Numbered from the stretch's first letter, positions 52,455-60,607 are shown. The stretch is 64,000 nt of DNA from Longimicrobiaceae bacterium (GCA_036375715.1 DASVBS010000005.1:1-64000); one strand, 5' to 3'. Numbers and translations: made by a program. The notes: generated by a model from the letters alone, not told the origin.

Positions 52455-52643
52455 TCACCCGCGCAGAAACGCGGCCTTCATTCGCGCGATGTCGTCCGGA
52501 GAGAGCTTCTCGACAGGGGTCTGGTAGAGGGCCTGCAACTCGGCCTGGCGCCGCTGGGCGGCCAATTTCGCTGCGACTTCTGGCTTGAGGCGACGGGTCG
52601 GCCGGGGAGATTTCGAGGCCGTGCGTGGAGTCTTCGCTGGCAT
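52455..52643 (-). CDS. Small basic protein, unknown
   Basis: 62 residues from ATG 52643. The first 25 residues are Lys/Arg/Pro/Ser-rich (MPAKTPRTASKSPRPTRRLK), then a helical stretch and the tail LSPDDIARMKAAFLRG. No membrane segment. Composition and codon use look real, and a GAGAG motif lies upstream. I do not recognise it; the basic head could bind nucleic acid. Confidence 0.55.
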   Translation of the reverse strand: MPAKTPRTASKSPRPTRRLKPEVAAKLAAQRRQAELQALYQTPVEKLSPDDIARMKAAFLRG

Positions 52644-52770
52644 GACTAAACACTCTCATCGTTTCGGGTCCGCCCTCGATTATTGCACAGGACGGGCCAG
52701 AACTCGTGACCGTAGATGTTTTTGAGTACGGGGCCGGCTCGGCCCCGGTTTCGATGGTCGAACGGGGAGC

Positions 52771-53043
52771 TCAGCCGCTGCGATCAATCGCCTCCATCAC
52801 GCGGGCGATCTCGTCGTAGCGGAGGCTGCCCCGGCTTTGCAGCGCCTGGATCGTCTCGCGCTCGTGGGAGAGTCGACGCTCCAGAGCTTGGATGCGCTCG
52901 GCGGGTTCACCGTTGCTGCGGACCTGCTCGAGGGTGTCCTCGAGCTCGTCCACGAAGAGGAGCTTTTCGCCGATCCGGCGAGCCTCGGCGGCGGTCACTC
53001 GGGGCCCGGTCTCCAGGCCGGCTTCGCGATCCTTCTGCCGCAT
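52771..53043 (-). CDS. Small coiled-coil protein, unknown
   Basis: 90 residues from ATG 53043 with a strong GGAGGT 4 bp upstream. Almost wholly charged helix: EKLLFVDELEDTLEQVR, RIQALERRLSHERETIQALQ, YDEIARVMEAIDRSG. Predicted coiled coil, soluble. Lies between two other minus-strand genes with short gaps. No family recognised. Confidence 0.7.
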   Translation of the reverse strand: MRQKDREAGLETGPRVTAAEARRIGEKLLFVDELEDTLEQVRSNGEPAERIQALERRLSHERETIQALQSRGSLRYDEIARVMEAIDRSG

Positions 53044-53129
53044 GGTACCTCCGGAACTCCTGCGTTTGTGCGGGATGTGACGAATGCCGCAACCCGGGTG
53101 CCAGGGGCTCCAACCAGGCGCTGACCGTC

Positions 53130-54599
53130 CTATTCCGCGTACAACGTCTCGGCCTTGCTGGCGGACAGCAGGATCCCCTTGATCATCGCCGAGCTGAAGC
53201 CCTGGTGCTCCATCTCGTTCAGTCCGGCGATGGTGCAGCCGCGCGGGGTGGTCACCTGGTCGATCTCCGACTCCGGGTGCCGGCCCTGGCTCAGCAGCAG
53301 AGAGGCGGCTCCCTTGGCGGTCTGGGCGGCCAGGAGCAGCGCCTCCTCAGGATGGAAGCCGATCTCGATTCCGCCCTGCGAGGCGGCGCGGATAGCGCGC
53401 AGGAAGAAGGCGATCCCGCAGGCACACAGCGCGGTGGCCGGGATCATCATGTTCTCGGGGATCACCACCGTTCGACCGACCAGATCGAAGAGCTCCTGGG
53501 CTTCCGCCAGAACCGGGTCGGACGGATCCTGGCTGGCGAGACAGGTCATCGACTCGCCAATCGAGACCGCCGTGTTGGGCATTGCCCGAATGATGGGGGC
53601 GGTGGTCCCGAGGGGCTCGCGCAGCTGGCGGATGCTCACGCCGGATACGACCGAGATGATGCGGTGGCGCTCGGGGTCGATCTCGGAGCGGATCTCCTCC
53701 AGGAGCTCGGCGATCTGCTGGGGCTGCACCGCCAGCACGATGATATCGGACTCGCGTACCGCCTCGCGGTTGTCCGAGCCGACGTGGAAGCCGACTTCCG
53801 CGAAGTAGGTGAGCTTCTCCGGGTGCCGGCGCGTGATCCGGATGCGGTCCGGCGTGCAGTAGCCTGCCTCCGTCCAGCCCATCGCCAGGGCCCGTCCAAG
53901 GTTCCCCCCGCCGAGGATGGCGATGGTGGGATGCCTGGTGCGATCCACTTCATTCATGCTCGAGACACTCCGATCTATGGGTAGGATATCCGCTCCAGTC
54001 TTAGCGGCCGCGCTCACCAAGCCACCGCCGCGTCTGGTCGTGGTGCTCCCGGGTTTGAGCCAGTCTGCCCGCGAGGCCTCCAGGTCGAGAACCACCGCCG
54101 ATTTGTGCCCTGCGGCGATAGCGGTGCCGCCGTAATCGGTGGCGAGCTTCTGAGGAAAGTCGGTGACCGGCGCCACCCGGAACCCCAGCTGCTCGAACAG
54201 CCGCACGCGCATGGTGAAGGCGAAGACTCGCCGAACGCCGCGGGCGTGTGCACGCAGCACCGCCGCCTGAATGAGACGGCTTCCGATCCCGCGACCGTGG
54301 AAACCTTCGGCCACCGAGAGCGACGCGATTTCGTACAGGGAGGGCGAGTGAATGCGAAGGGCCACGCTTCCGACCACTCGACCCCCTGCCTCCGCTACGA
54401 GGAAGCCACCGATGTCCCGCTTGACATCCTCGGCGGTGCGGTCGCGGACCATGCCCTGCCGCGCGAAGCCAGCGAGCAACTGGGTGATGGCAGGCACGTC
54501 TGCGAGGCGGGCGGGTCGCACCTCGACCGGTTGTTCCGCTCCCGCCTGCGCGGCATTCGAATCTTCGACGATCTGCCCGTCAATACTGCCCTCGCCCAC
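53130..54599 (-). CDS. Fusion of GNAT acetyltransferase and pyrroline-5-carboxylate reductase-like domain
   Basis: 489 residues from GTG 54599. Residues ~25-180 are a GNAT domain of the N-acetylglutamate synthase-like type: VEVRPARLADVPAITQLL, EIASLSVAEGFHGRGIGSRL (acetyl-CoA loop). After a ~35-residue linker, residues ~224-489 are ProC: AILGGGNLGRALAMGWTEAG (NAD(P) site), AVQPQQIAELL, IRAMPNTAVSIGESMT, and the C-terminal VTTPRGCTIAGLNEMEHQGF motif. ProC makes proline from pyrroline-5-carboxylate. No stop separates the two, but an internal ATG at 53957 with GGAG 10 bp upstream could give ProC alone. Confidence 0.85.
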   Translation of the reverse strand: MGEGSIDGQIVEDSNAAQAGAEQPVEVRPARLADVPAITQLLAGFARQGMVRDRTAEDVKRDIGGFLVAEAGGRVVGSVALRIHSPSLYEIASLSVAEGFHGRGIGSRLIQAAVLRAHARGVRRVFAFTMRVRLFEQLGFRVAPVTDFPQKLATDYGGTAIAAGHKSAVVLDLEASRADWLKPGSTTTRRGGGLVSAAAKTGADILPIDRSVSSMNEVDRTRHPTIAILGGGNLGRALAMGWTEAGYCTPDRIRITRRHPEKLTYFAEVGFHVGSDNREAVRESDIIVLAVQPQQIAELLEEIRSEIDPERHRIISVVSGVSIRQLREPLGTTAPIIRAMPNTAVSIGESMTCLASQDPSDPVLAEAQELFDLVGRTVVIPENMMIPATALCACGIAFFLRAIRAASQGGIEIGFHPEEALLLAAQTAKGAASLLLSQGRHPESEIDQVTTPRGCTIAGLNEMEHQGFSSAMIKGILLSASKAETLYAE

Positions 54600-54844
54600 G
54601 GCTGTCCTCTAATGCACGTGCGACCGCCCTGCCGCTTCGGTGGACGGATCACAAAAGGGCGACCTCCCGACGGATTCGAGAGGCCGCCACCTTTCGAGCT
54701 ACGCGGCGCCATGTCAGCATCGGCACCGCCCGATGAGTATCAATAGATTTCCGCCTGGGAGAAGTCAACGACGAGTGGCGACCGCAGCACGTGATGCCAT
54801 AGCTTGCGCAGTTGCCGCGAGCGTCGCCTTCCCCGATGAAGCGG

Positions 54845-55165
54845 CTAGGCCCCACCGACCAGCTTCAGCCCGATGATACCGGAAACGATCAGCCCGATGC
54901 AGACCAGCCGTACCGCCGTCGCGGGCTCTCCAAAGAGCACCATTCCCAGGATCGCCGTCCCCACCGTACCGATTCCCGTCCAGATGGCGTAAGCGGTGCC
55001 GAGAGGGAGCGTGCGTACGGCGAGGCCGAGCATCGCCATGCTCCCCACCAGGGCAACCGCAGTGAAGAGGGTCGGCCACGGTCGGGTGAACCCCTCCGTG
55101 TATTTCAGGCCCACCGCCCAGCCCACCTCCAGCAGCCCGGCAATGAAGAGGATGACCCAGGCCAT
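54845..55165 (-). CDS. SMR-family exporter, SugE/Gdx-like
   Basis: 106 residues with four membrane helices. [20 protein letters not shown] has the conserved Glu14, and GWAVGLKY plus [18 protein letters not shown] fit the SugE/Gdx branch, which exports guanidinium rather than being a general drug pump. AAGGA directly before ATG. No guanidine riboswitch was recognised in the 104-bp gap upstream, which instead holds a CCGCC/GGCGG hairpin. Confidence 0.92.
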   Translation of the reverse strand: MAWVILFIAGLLEVGWAVGLKYTEGFTRPWPTLFTAVALVGSMAMLGLAVRTLPLGTAYAIWTGIGTVGTAILGMVLFGEPATAVRLVCIGLIVSGIIGLKLVGGA

Positions 55166-55269
55166 TCCTTACCGCCGCCCCGCGACGGCGGTGCTACCCC
55201 CGCACCCCTGCGCGCATGCCGCCCGCATTCCGCCGTCCATGGACCGTGTCATCCTCCCCGCTGCGCCGT

Positions 55270-55872
55270 TCAGCCCTGGTTCAGCCGTTCGATCGCGGCA
55301 ATGACCTCTGCCGGATCGCCGGCCGGGTCGACGTCCGTGGCCTTGTAGACGATGCGGCCATCGCGACCGATGATGAAGGTCCAGCGCGCCGTCGTCAGGT
55401 CGCGAGTAAGCGTGATCTCCTCTCCGTTCACTTCGCGGGTGATGCTTCCCCCCTCGCGGGTCGGCACCCCGAAAGCGCGCGCGATGACCCCAGCGGTGTC
55501 GGACAGGAGCGGGAAGTTGAGGCGGTTGGTCCCCTTGAATGCCTTGAGGTTAGCGACCCGATCACCACTCACGCCCACCACCTCGGCTCCCATCTCCAGG
55601 AGCTTCGTGCGATTGTCGCGGAAGAGGCAGGCCTGCGTGGTGCAACCAGCCGTCATGGCCGCGGGATAGAAGTAGACGACGAGGATCTTGCCGTTCCGCT
55701 GCTCCTTGCTGTTCCAGATTTCACCGTTGTCGGCGAGTCCCGAGAAGTCGGGGGCCACGTCGCCCACCTCCAGCGAACGGAGCTCGGCCTCCTGCGCCGC
55801 GGCCGGCGAGCTCGCGAAGCCAAGCGCGAGAACCGCGACGGCCGCCACCGACAGCACCCTATTGAACGTCAT
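55270..55872 (-). CDS. Exported peroxiredoxin (Bcp/PrxQ-like)
   Basis: 200 residues with a signal peptide ending SPAAAQ, so it works outside the cytoplasm, unlike ordinary Bcp. Thioredoxin fold with YFYPAAMTAGCTTQACLFRD, where the peroxidatic Cys is in GCTTQAC and the resolving Cys five residues on, as in PrxQ. The usual Asp of the 'PxDxTxGCT' motif is replaced (PAAMTAGCT). Later GVSGDRVANLKAF and RWTFIIGRDGRIVYKATDVD. GAAGGAGGT lies just before ATG 55872. Confidence 0.9.
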   Translation of the reverse strand: MTFNRVLSVAAVAVLALGFASSPAAAQEAELRSLEVGDVAPDFSGLADNGEIWNSKEQRNGKILVVYFYPAAMTAGCTTQACLFRDNRTKLLEMGAEVVGVSGDRVANLKAFKGTNRLNFPLLSDTAGVIARAFGVPTREGGSITREVNGEEITLTRDLTTARWTFIIGRDGRIVYKATDVDPAGDPAEVIAAIERLNQG

Positions 55873-55954
55873 CGCCGGACCTCCTTCTTTGAGGGATCGC
55901 GCTTCCCGGTCGCATCGTTCAGGGTGACTCCTTCACGCTTTCACCGGGGTCGCG

Positions 55955-55971
55955 GGCGGCCAGCGGCCGCC
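55955..55971. terminator. Hairpin after xseB
   Basis: GGCGGCC-agc-GGCCGCC, a perfect 7-bp GC stem 54 bp past the xseB stop on the minus strand. No U-run. It could end the xseA-xseB message. Confidence 0.4.
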
Positions 55972-56024
55972 GGAAGCAATATCACCATACTACACCGCTA
56001 CACCCGCTTGCGGTACCGCGTTGG

Positions 56025-56288
56025 TTACGCGGTATCGGAAGCCCCGTCCGGCTGCTCGGGAGTGAAAGGAGCCGGGGCCTCACCGCCCATCAGGAATTCG
56101 ATCTCGGCCTGAGCCTCATCCAGGATCCCGCGGGCGGTGGCGAGATGACCGCACGCCTCCCGATACAGCGCCATCTGCTCCTCGAGATCGACGTCTTCTC
56201 GATCGAGCTGGGTCAGGATCTCGTCGAGCCGCTGAAAGAGGGCGCTCAAGCGCGGCCGCTCGGTCGAGCCCGCCGTGGAATCAGCCAT
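56025..56288 (-). CDS. xseB: Exodeoxyribonuclease VII small subunit
   Basis: 87 residues from ATG 56288 (MADSTAGSTERPRLS), overlapping the end of xseA by 8 bp. XseB motif: LFQRLDEILTQLDREDVDLEEQMALYREACGH, seen in pieces, gives the helical hairpin that binds the XseA coiled coil. The acidic/Pro C-terminal tail is not conserved. Gene order xseA-xseB with overlap confirms the call. Confidence 0.93.
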   Translation of the reverse strand: MADSTAGSTERPRLSALFQRLDEILTQLDREDVDLEEQMALYREACGHLATARGILDEAQAEIEFLMGGEAPAPFTPEQPDGASDTA

Positions 56289-57732
56289 CCTGATCCTCCT
56301 GCTCTGGCTCAGGGCCCTCGGACCGGGCGCGCAGCGATCCTCGAGCCACCTGGATGCGAAGGGGAGTCCCCGCGGGGGCCTCCGCCGGATCACGCAGGAT
56401 CCGGCCGTCTACCGTAACGACTGCATAGCCGCGCGCCAGCGAGCGGAGCGGGCTGCGCGCCTCGGTGCCTGCCGCGCGTGCGGCGAGGCCCAGCTCGAGC
56501 CGCTCCACCCGGTCACGTATGGACCGATGGAGCTCCCGGGCCACGTCGGCGAACGCTTCGGTCTCCCCCCGAACGCGGGCGTTCATGGCGCGGGCGAGGG
56601 CAGTGCGTACCGTCTCGAGGCGCTCGCGCATGCGGCGGTGGTGCTCGCGGGGCGCGTGAGCGTGCACCGTCCGCTCGGCCGCGCGCAAGCGCTCCTTCAG
56701 GCCCGCGTGACGCCTTCGCATGCGACGGGAAAGCGCGTCCGCCCGCTCGTCGAGCCCCTCAGCCGACTCGGCGAGTGAGCGCTGGAGAATCGCCGTGAGC
56801 GCGGCCGGATAGGCGTTCAGGCGGGCAAGGAGCTCCGTCCCATCCGGGGAAGCATACTCCGCGCCCGCCGTGGGGGTGGCGGCGCGGACGTCGGCCACAT
56901 AGTCCGCCACCGTGTAGTCGGTCTCGTGCCCGACCGCGGAGATGGTCGGGAAGGGGCAGGCGGCGATGGCCCGGGCTACCGGCTCGGTATTGAATGCCCA
57001 GAGCGATTCGCGGCTCCCGCCCCCGCGTGCGATGATCACCAGGTCCACCGGGGTCTGTCCCGGGTCGGTGCCGAAGCGGCGGATGGCCCGGGCGATTTCG
57101 GGTGCGGCCTCGACCCCCTCCACCGCGCTGGGGCTGACCACCAGGCGGATCCACCAGGCGCGGCGGCGCATCGTCCTCCACATGTCCTGCAGCGCCGCGC
57201 TGCCGGCGCTGGTCACCAGTCCGATACGCTCCGGGAAGCGCGGTAGCGGCCGCTTGCGCGACTCGTCCAGCAACCCTTCTTCGCGGAGTTGCTGGATCAG
57301 CCGGTCGCGGGCGAGGTTCCACAACCCTTCGCCGCCCGTGACCTCGACCTCCTCCACCTCCATGCGGAACTGGCCGCGCCGCACGTAGATCCCCAGCCGG
57401 CCCTTGACGTCCACTTCCATGCCGTCGCTCGGCAGCGTCGGCAGCATGCGAGCGCGGTCCGCCCACAGCACGCAGGAGAGCTCCGCTCTCTCGTCCTTCA
57501 GGCAGAAGAAGCAGTGCCCGCTGCGCACCTTCTTCCAACCCGACACCTCGCCGCGCACCCAGATCGGCATCGACGCGCGCTCCCGCAGTACCGCATCGGC
57601 GCGCGCCACCACCGTCGAGACGCTGTAGGAGCGGCGCGGGGGCGGCAGGGAATCAGGGGGTTGAGGTTGGGAAGCCAGAAGCCAGAAGCCAGGAGCCAGA
57701 ATGAAGAAGCTAGAAGCTAGAATGTGCACCAC
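56281..57732 (-). CDS. xseA: Exodeoxyribonuclease VII large subunit
   Basis: Order: OB-fold ~40-130 (IWVRGEVSGWKKVRSGHCFF; LKDERAELSCVLWADRARML), catalytic domain (GLVTSAGSAALQDMWRTMRR; DLVIIARGGGSRESLWAFN; PTISAVGHETDYTVADYVAD; ATPTAGAEYASP), then the Arg-rich coiled coil and the C-terminal SPLRSLARGYAVVT. Degrades single-stranded DNA with XseB. The start is odd: the only ATG/GTG/TTG upstream of the conserved YSVSTVVARAD strand are GTGs at 57732/57729, and the first ~22 residues (LASSFFILAPGFWLLASQ) are a translation of an AGAAGCC-type repeat. Confidence 0.93.
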   Translation of the reverse strand: MVHILASSFFILAPGFWLLASQPQPPDSLPPPRRSYSVSTVVARADAVLRERASMPIWVRGEVSGWKKVRSGHCFFCLKDERAELSCVLWADRARMLPTLPSDGMEVDVKGRLGIYVRRGQFRMEVEEVEVTGGEGLWNLARDRLIQQLREEGLLDESRKRPLPRFPERIGLVTSAGSAALQDMWRTMRRRAWWIRLVVSPSAVEGVEAAPEIARAIRRFGTDPGQTPVDLVIIARGGGSRESLWAFNTEPVARAIAACPFPTISAVGHETDYTVADYVADVRAATPTAGAEYASPDGTELLARLNAYPAALTAILQRSLAESAEGLDERADALSRRMRRRHAGLKERLRAAERTVHAHAPREHHRRMRERLETVRTALARAMNARVRGETEAFADVARELHRSIRDRVERLELGLAARAAGTEARSPLRSLARGYAVVTVDGRILRDPAEAPAGTPLRIQVARGSLRARSEGPEPEQEDQDG

Positions 57733-57930
57733 AGGAAGAAGCTATATGCCCTGTGCCGAACTTCACAAGCCGGCGAGCCGCTCGCGGTAGGGACAAGGTG
57801 ACAAGGTGATCAGCCTGTCGCCTTCTAGCTTCTGGCTTCTGGCTCCTGGCTTCCATTCCCAGCCTCCCAACTCGTGACTCCTGACTCCTAGCTCCTGACT
57901 CCTACCTTCAAGCCCCCACCCCTACCTCCT
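57671..57930. repeat. AGAAGCC/GACTCCT-type inverted repeat element, copy 4
   Basis: Left arm AGCCAGAAGCCAGAAGCC... at 57673-57722, overlapping the 5' end of xseA. A short GACAAGGTGACAAGGTGA run at 57792-57809. Right arm CTTCTGGCTTCTGGCTCCTGG at 57831-57852, then CTCCTGACTCCTAGCTCC units to ~57925. It occupies the xseA-to-58002 divergent gap, so any xseA promoter lies within it. Confidence 0.85.
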
Positions 57931-58001
57931 GGCTTCTTGCCTCCGACTCACTACCTTATTTCCGACCCTGTTCCACATCCTTCCCTCCAAGGCTTTGAGC
58001 T

Positions 58002-58949
58002 ATGAAACGACCGCACCGCTTGCTACCCGTCCGCTTGCTGCCCTTGCTCCTTGCCGCTGTCGTGGGCGCCTGCTCGTCCGCGGAGGACGCCACGGTGGGG
58101 GACAACGCCGACACCACGGCGACCGCCGATACCGGCGCCGCGGCCCGGGGGATCGCCCTCAGCGGCGATTTCGAGGGGCCACTCGGCCTGCAGCTCTGGA
58201 GCGTGCGGGAGCAGCTCGCAGAGGACATTCCCGGTACACTGCAGTGGGTCGCCCAGCAGGGCTTCCGCGAGGTGGAGCTGGCGGGCACGCAGGGACTCAC
58301 GGCCGAACAGTTCCGCCAGGAGCTCGATCGTGCCGGTCTTCGCGCCAGCGCCATGCACGTCCCCTACGAGCGGCTGCGTGACAGTATGGAGGTCGTCTTC
58401 GCCGAGGCGGAGGCTCTCGGCGCGCCCGACATTGGAGTCGCCTGGATTCCGCACGAGGGGAGCTTCACCCCTGAGCTGGCGCGTCAGACCGCGCAGGACT
58501 TCAATCGCTGGGGAGCCGCAGCCAGGGAGCGGGGACTTCGCTTCTACTACCACAACCACGGGTACGAATTCGAGCCGGCCCCCGACGGCACGATCCCCTT
58601 CGACATCCTGATGTCGGAGACCGACCCGGAGAGCGTGTTCTATGAGATGGACGTGTTCTGGACGGTGCACCCGGGCATCGACCCGGTGGCGCTGCTACAG
58701 CGCTATCCGGGTCGATGGAAGCTTATGCACATCAAGGATATGGCCCAGGGAACCGAGACCGGCGTCTTCACCGGAAGCGCACCGGCCGAGGCTCAGGTCG
58801 CCGTCGGCACGGGACAGATCGAGTACACCTCGGTCCTGGCCGCGGCGGAGGAGGTCGGGGTCGAGAAGTTCTACATCGAGGACGAGACCACTGACCCGAT
58901 CAATAACATCCCCAGGTCGATCGAGTACCTCGAGCGGATCACCTACTGA
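58002..58949 (+). CDS. Xylose isomerase-like TIM-barrel lipoprotein (sugar isomerase/epimerase family)
   Basis: 315 residues; lipoprotein signal ending GAC (Cys24). AP_endonuc_2/xylose-isomerase-like barrel (PF01261): LGLQLWSVREQLAEDI, GFREVELAGTQGL, metal-site blocks YYHNHGYEF, YEMDVFWTVHPG, WKLMHIKDM and the final FYIEDET. Members from related phyla act on keto-sugars or inositols, often alongside Gfo/Idh/MocA proteins; one such Tat-exported protein lies at 61376. The reaction is unknown. Its last 11 bp overlap the convergent gene. Confidence 0.87.
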   Translation: MKRPHRLLPVRLLPLLLAAVVGACSSAEDATVGDNADTTATADTGAAARGIALSGDFEGPLGLQLWSVREQLAEDIPGTLQWVAQQGFREVELAGTQGLTAEQFRQELDRAGLRASAMHVPYERLRDSMEVVFAEAEALGAPDIGVAWIPHEGSFTPELARQTAQDFNRWGAAARERGLRFYYHNHGYEFEPAPDGTIPFDILMSETDPESVFYEMDVFWTVHPGIDPVALLQRYPGRWKLMHIKDMAQGTETGVFTGSAPAEAQVAVGTGQIEYTSVLAAAEEVGVEKFYIEDETTDPINNIPRSIEYLERITY

Positions 58950-59232
58950 GGGTCGAGGGGCTCTCCAGCCGGCGCTGGAAATCCTGGGCCTCGGCCAGGC
59001 CCTGCACGGTGTGCTGCACGTGCTGCAGCTCGGCTTCCACCAGGGCAATCTGACGGCTCAGCAGCTCGATCTGTTCGCTGAGGGTGGGATCGGAGCGTAG
59101 ACGCGCCCAGGCCTCCAGCGTCGGCCGGAGGGCGAACCGGGCGGTCAGCCCGAGTACCGGTACGAGTATGATGATTCCGCCCAGCAGCACCGCGAGGACA
59201 GCGGTCAGGCCGAAGAAGATCTCGACGTTCAT
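58939..59232 (-). CDS. Small membrane-anchored coiled-coil protein
   Basis: 97 residues: one or two membrane helices at the N-terminus (MNVEIFFGLTAVLAVLLGGI, then IILVPVLGLTARFAL), then a coiled coil (LSEQIELLSRQIALVEAELQ). The layout resembles small envelope proteins of the phage-shock or YhcB kind, but no family is recognised. Overlaps the end of the convergent lipoprotein gene by 11 bp. Confidence 0.7.
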   Translation of the reverse strand: MNVEIFFGLTAVLAVLLGGIIILVPVLGLTARFALRPTLEAWARLRSDPTLSEQIELLSRQIALVEAELQHVQHTVQGLAEAQDFQRRLESPSTLSR

Positions 59233-59340
59233 GATTGGATAGCGCCAGGGTGCACCGAAGAAGTGTGAGGCCCCTACGTCCGGCCGCGGTGGAGGGTTTC
59301 GCCGCGGCCGCTTTCTTTGCTGCAGCTCCTTTCTTTGGTC

Positions 59341-60114
59341 TCAGGTCAGGCGTCCCAGGTGAAGTTCGGTATCGTATTCGATGGTCACCCGACCGTCCTG
59401 CGCGTGGCGGTCGAAGATCTCGTCCAGTGCGCTCAACATGGGGGCCCGATCGGGGTGTCCTTCCGGCGGGGTGTAAGAGGAGGAGAGTAACCGGCCGCGC
59501 AGCCCCTCGCGGTCCAGTTGCTGGCCATGAGAGATGGTGCGCGTCATCACCTCTCCGCCGAAGAAGTCCCTCACCTGCTCCGCGTGCGGATAACGACTCG
59601 CTACCGCCGCGTAGTCGGTTCCGTAGCGACGCAGCAGCGCCTCGTACTCCAGCAGGAAGGCCGTCGAGGCGAGGCGCCGCGAGTTCCACACGAGAGCGAT
59701 CCAGCCACCGGGCTTGAGGATCCGCTCGAACTCCCGTCTGGTGGCCACCGGATCGAACCAGTGGAACGCCTGCGCGGCGGTGACGAAATCGACGCTGTGG
59801 TAGGGCAATCCGGTGGCTTCGGCGCTCCCCTTCACCGCGCGAAAGCGGGGGTTCTCGCCCAGCAAGGTCTCAGCCGCGGCGCGCATCGCGTCGTTCGGCT
59901 CCACGCCGATGACATTCGCGCCGGAGCGCAGCAGGAGCTCGGCGAAGATCCCCGTCCCCGCGCCGATATCGGCGGCGACCACCCCGGGCCCGAGGCCCAC
60001 CCCCCTGAGGTCATCCAGTATCTCCTCGGGGTAGTCCGGGCGATACCGCATATAATCGCCCACGCGATCGGTGAAGCGCTGACTAGGATCACCGAGATTG
60101 AAGAGCTGTTTCAT
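59341..60114 (-). CDS. Class I SAM-dependent methyltransferase
   Basis: 257 residues. Motif I VAADIGAGTGIFAELLL, acidic end of beta 2 VIGVEPNDAMRAAAE, motif post-II AVKGSAEATGLPYHSVDFVT, AQAFHWFDP, and LKPGGWIALVWNSRR. The Methyltransf_11/UbiE-like group with the FHWFDP motif; small-molecule substrate unknown. RBS not striking. Lies alone between a membrane protein and a beta-sandwich protein. Confidence 0.9.
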   Translation of the reverse strand: MKQLFNLGDPSQRFTDRVGDYMRYRPDYPEEILDDLRGVGLGPGVVAADIGAGTGIFAELLLRSGANVIGVEPNDAMRAAAETLLGENPRFRAVKGSAEATGLPYHSVDFVTAAQAFHWFDPVATRREFERILKPGGWIALVWNSRRLASTAFLLEYEALLRRYGTDYAAVASRYPHAEQVRDFFGGEVMTRTISHGQQLDREGLRGRLLSSSYTPPEGHPDRAPMLSALDEIFDRHAQDGRVTIEYDTELHLGRLT

Positions 60115-60192
60115 GGGACTGCCTCGCGCTCGGCCGATGGGAATACAACACTACCGCCCACCTCGGCCGGGTGGGAGGAGGGGAGGACCCCG

Positions 60193-60546
60193 TCAGAGGA
60201 AGCCGTGGTCGCGCGCGAGCTCTCGCGACACGCCGATGCGGATCAAGGAGGGCACTTCGTTGCGCCGGGCCACCGCGCGGGTGGAGAGCATGAACCGGTC
60301 ATCACGGCCGTACACCTTGATATACAGCTCGGGTAGCGAGCCGCCGAGCCGGTCATCCACATCCACGAACTCGTGTGCGCGAAAGCGGAAGGTGGCCTCG
60401 CCGTACTCGTTGGTGATCTCCATGCCGAGGAAGTCGTCGCGGGAGACCCGGTCGCGATCGTACAGGTATACGATCGCGCAGGGTAGCCATTCGGACGGCG
60501 AACCGTCGATATAAAGCTTTACCGTAGTCGTATATTCAACTGACAT
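60193..60546 (-). CDS. Small predicted beta-sandwich protein (transthyretin/CarboxypepD_reg-like)
   Basis: 117 residues from ATG 60546. VKLYIDGSPSEWLPCAIVYL, then LGMEITNEYGEATFRFRAHE and LPELYIKVYGRDDRFML resemble the Ig-like 'cargo plus delta' pattern of transthyretin-like and carboxypeptidase-regulatory domains. No signal peptide. The longer frame upstream contains no conserved sequence. Function unknown; the adjacent divergent gene encodes a small exported protein. Confidence 0.6.
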   Translation of the reverse strand: MSVEYTTTVKLYIDGSPSEWLPCAIVYLYDRDRVSRDDFLGMEITNEYGEATFRFRAHEFVDVDDRLGGSLPELYIKVYGRDDRFMLSTRAVARRNEVPSLIRIGVSRELARDHGFL

Positions 60547-60572
60547 GACAACGTCACGGGTTGCACAGGCTT

Positions 60573-60607
60573 GGTGACGCCGCCGGGTCGCGACCGCCGG
60601 CGTCACC
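60573..60607. promoter_or_regulatory. Nested palindrome in the divergent gap 60547-60829
   Basis: Outer arms GGTGACGCCG (60573-60582) and CGGCGTCACC (60598-60607) enclose a perfect inner palindrome GGTCGCGACC (60586-60595). Together they make one long hairpin or a compound operator just upstream of ATG 60546. The rest of the 283-bp gap shows only AAGGAG before ATG 60830. Confidence 0.5.

Noticed and set aside
54846-55269. Guanidine riboswitch ahead of the SugE/Gdx-like gene
   Set aside because: I looked for the ACGR-loop pair of type II and the pseudoknot core of type III; neither was convincing. Only a GC-rich hairpin is seen.
57956-58354. 132-residue minus-strand frame at the start of the isomerase-like lipoprotein gene
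   Set aside because: Antisense to a gene with signal peptide and family motifs; its own sequence is Ser/Pro/Arg-rich without features.
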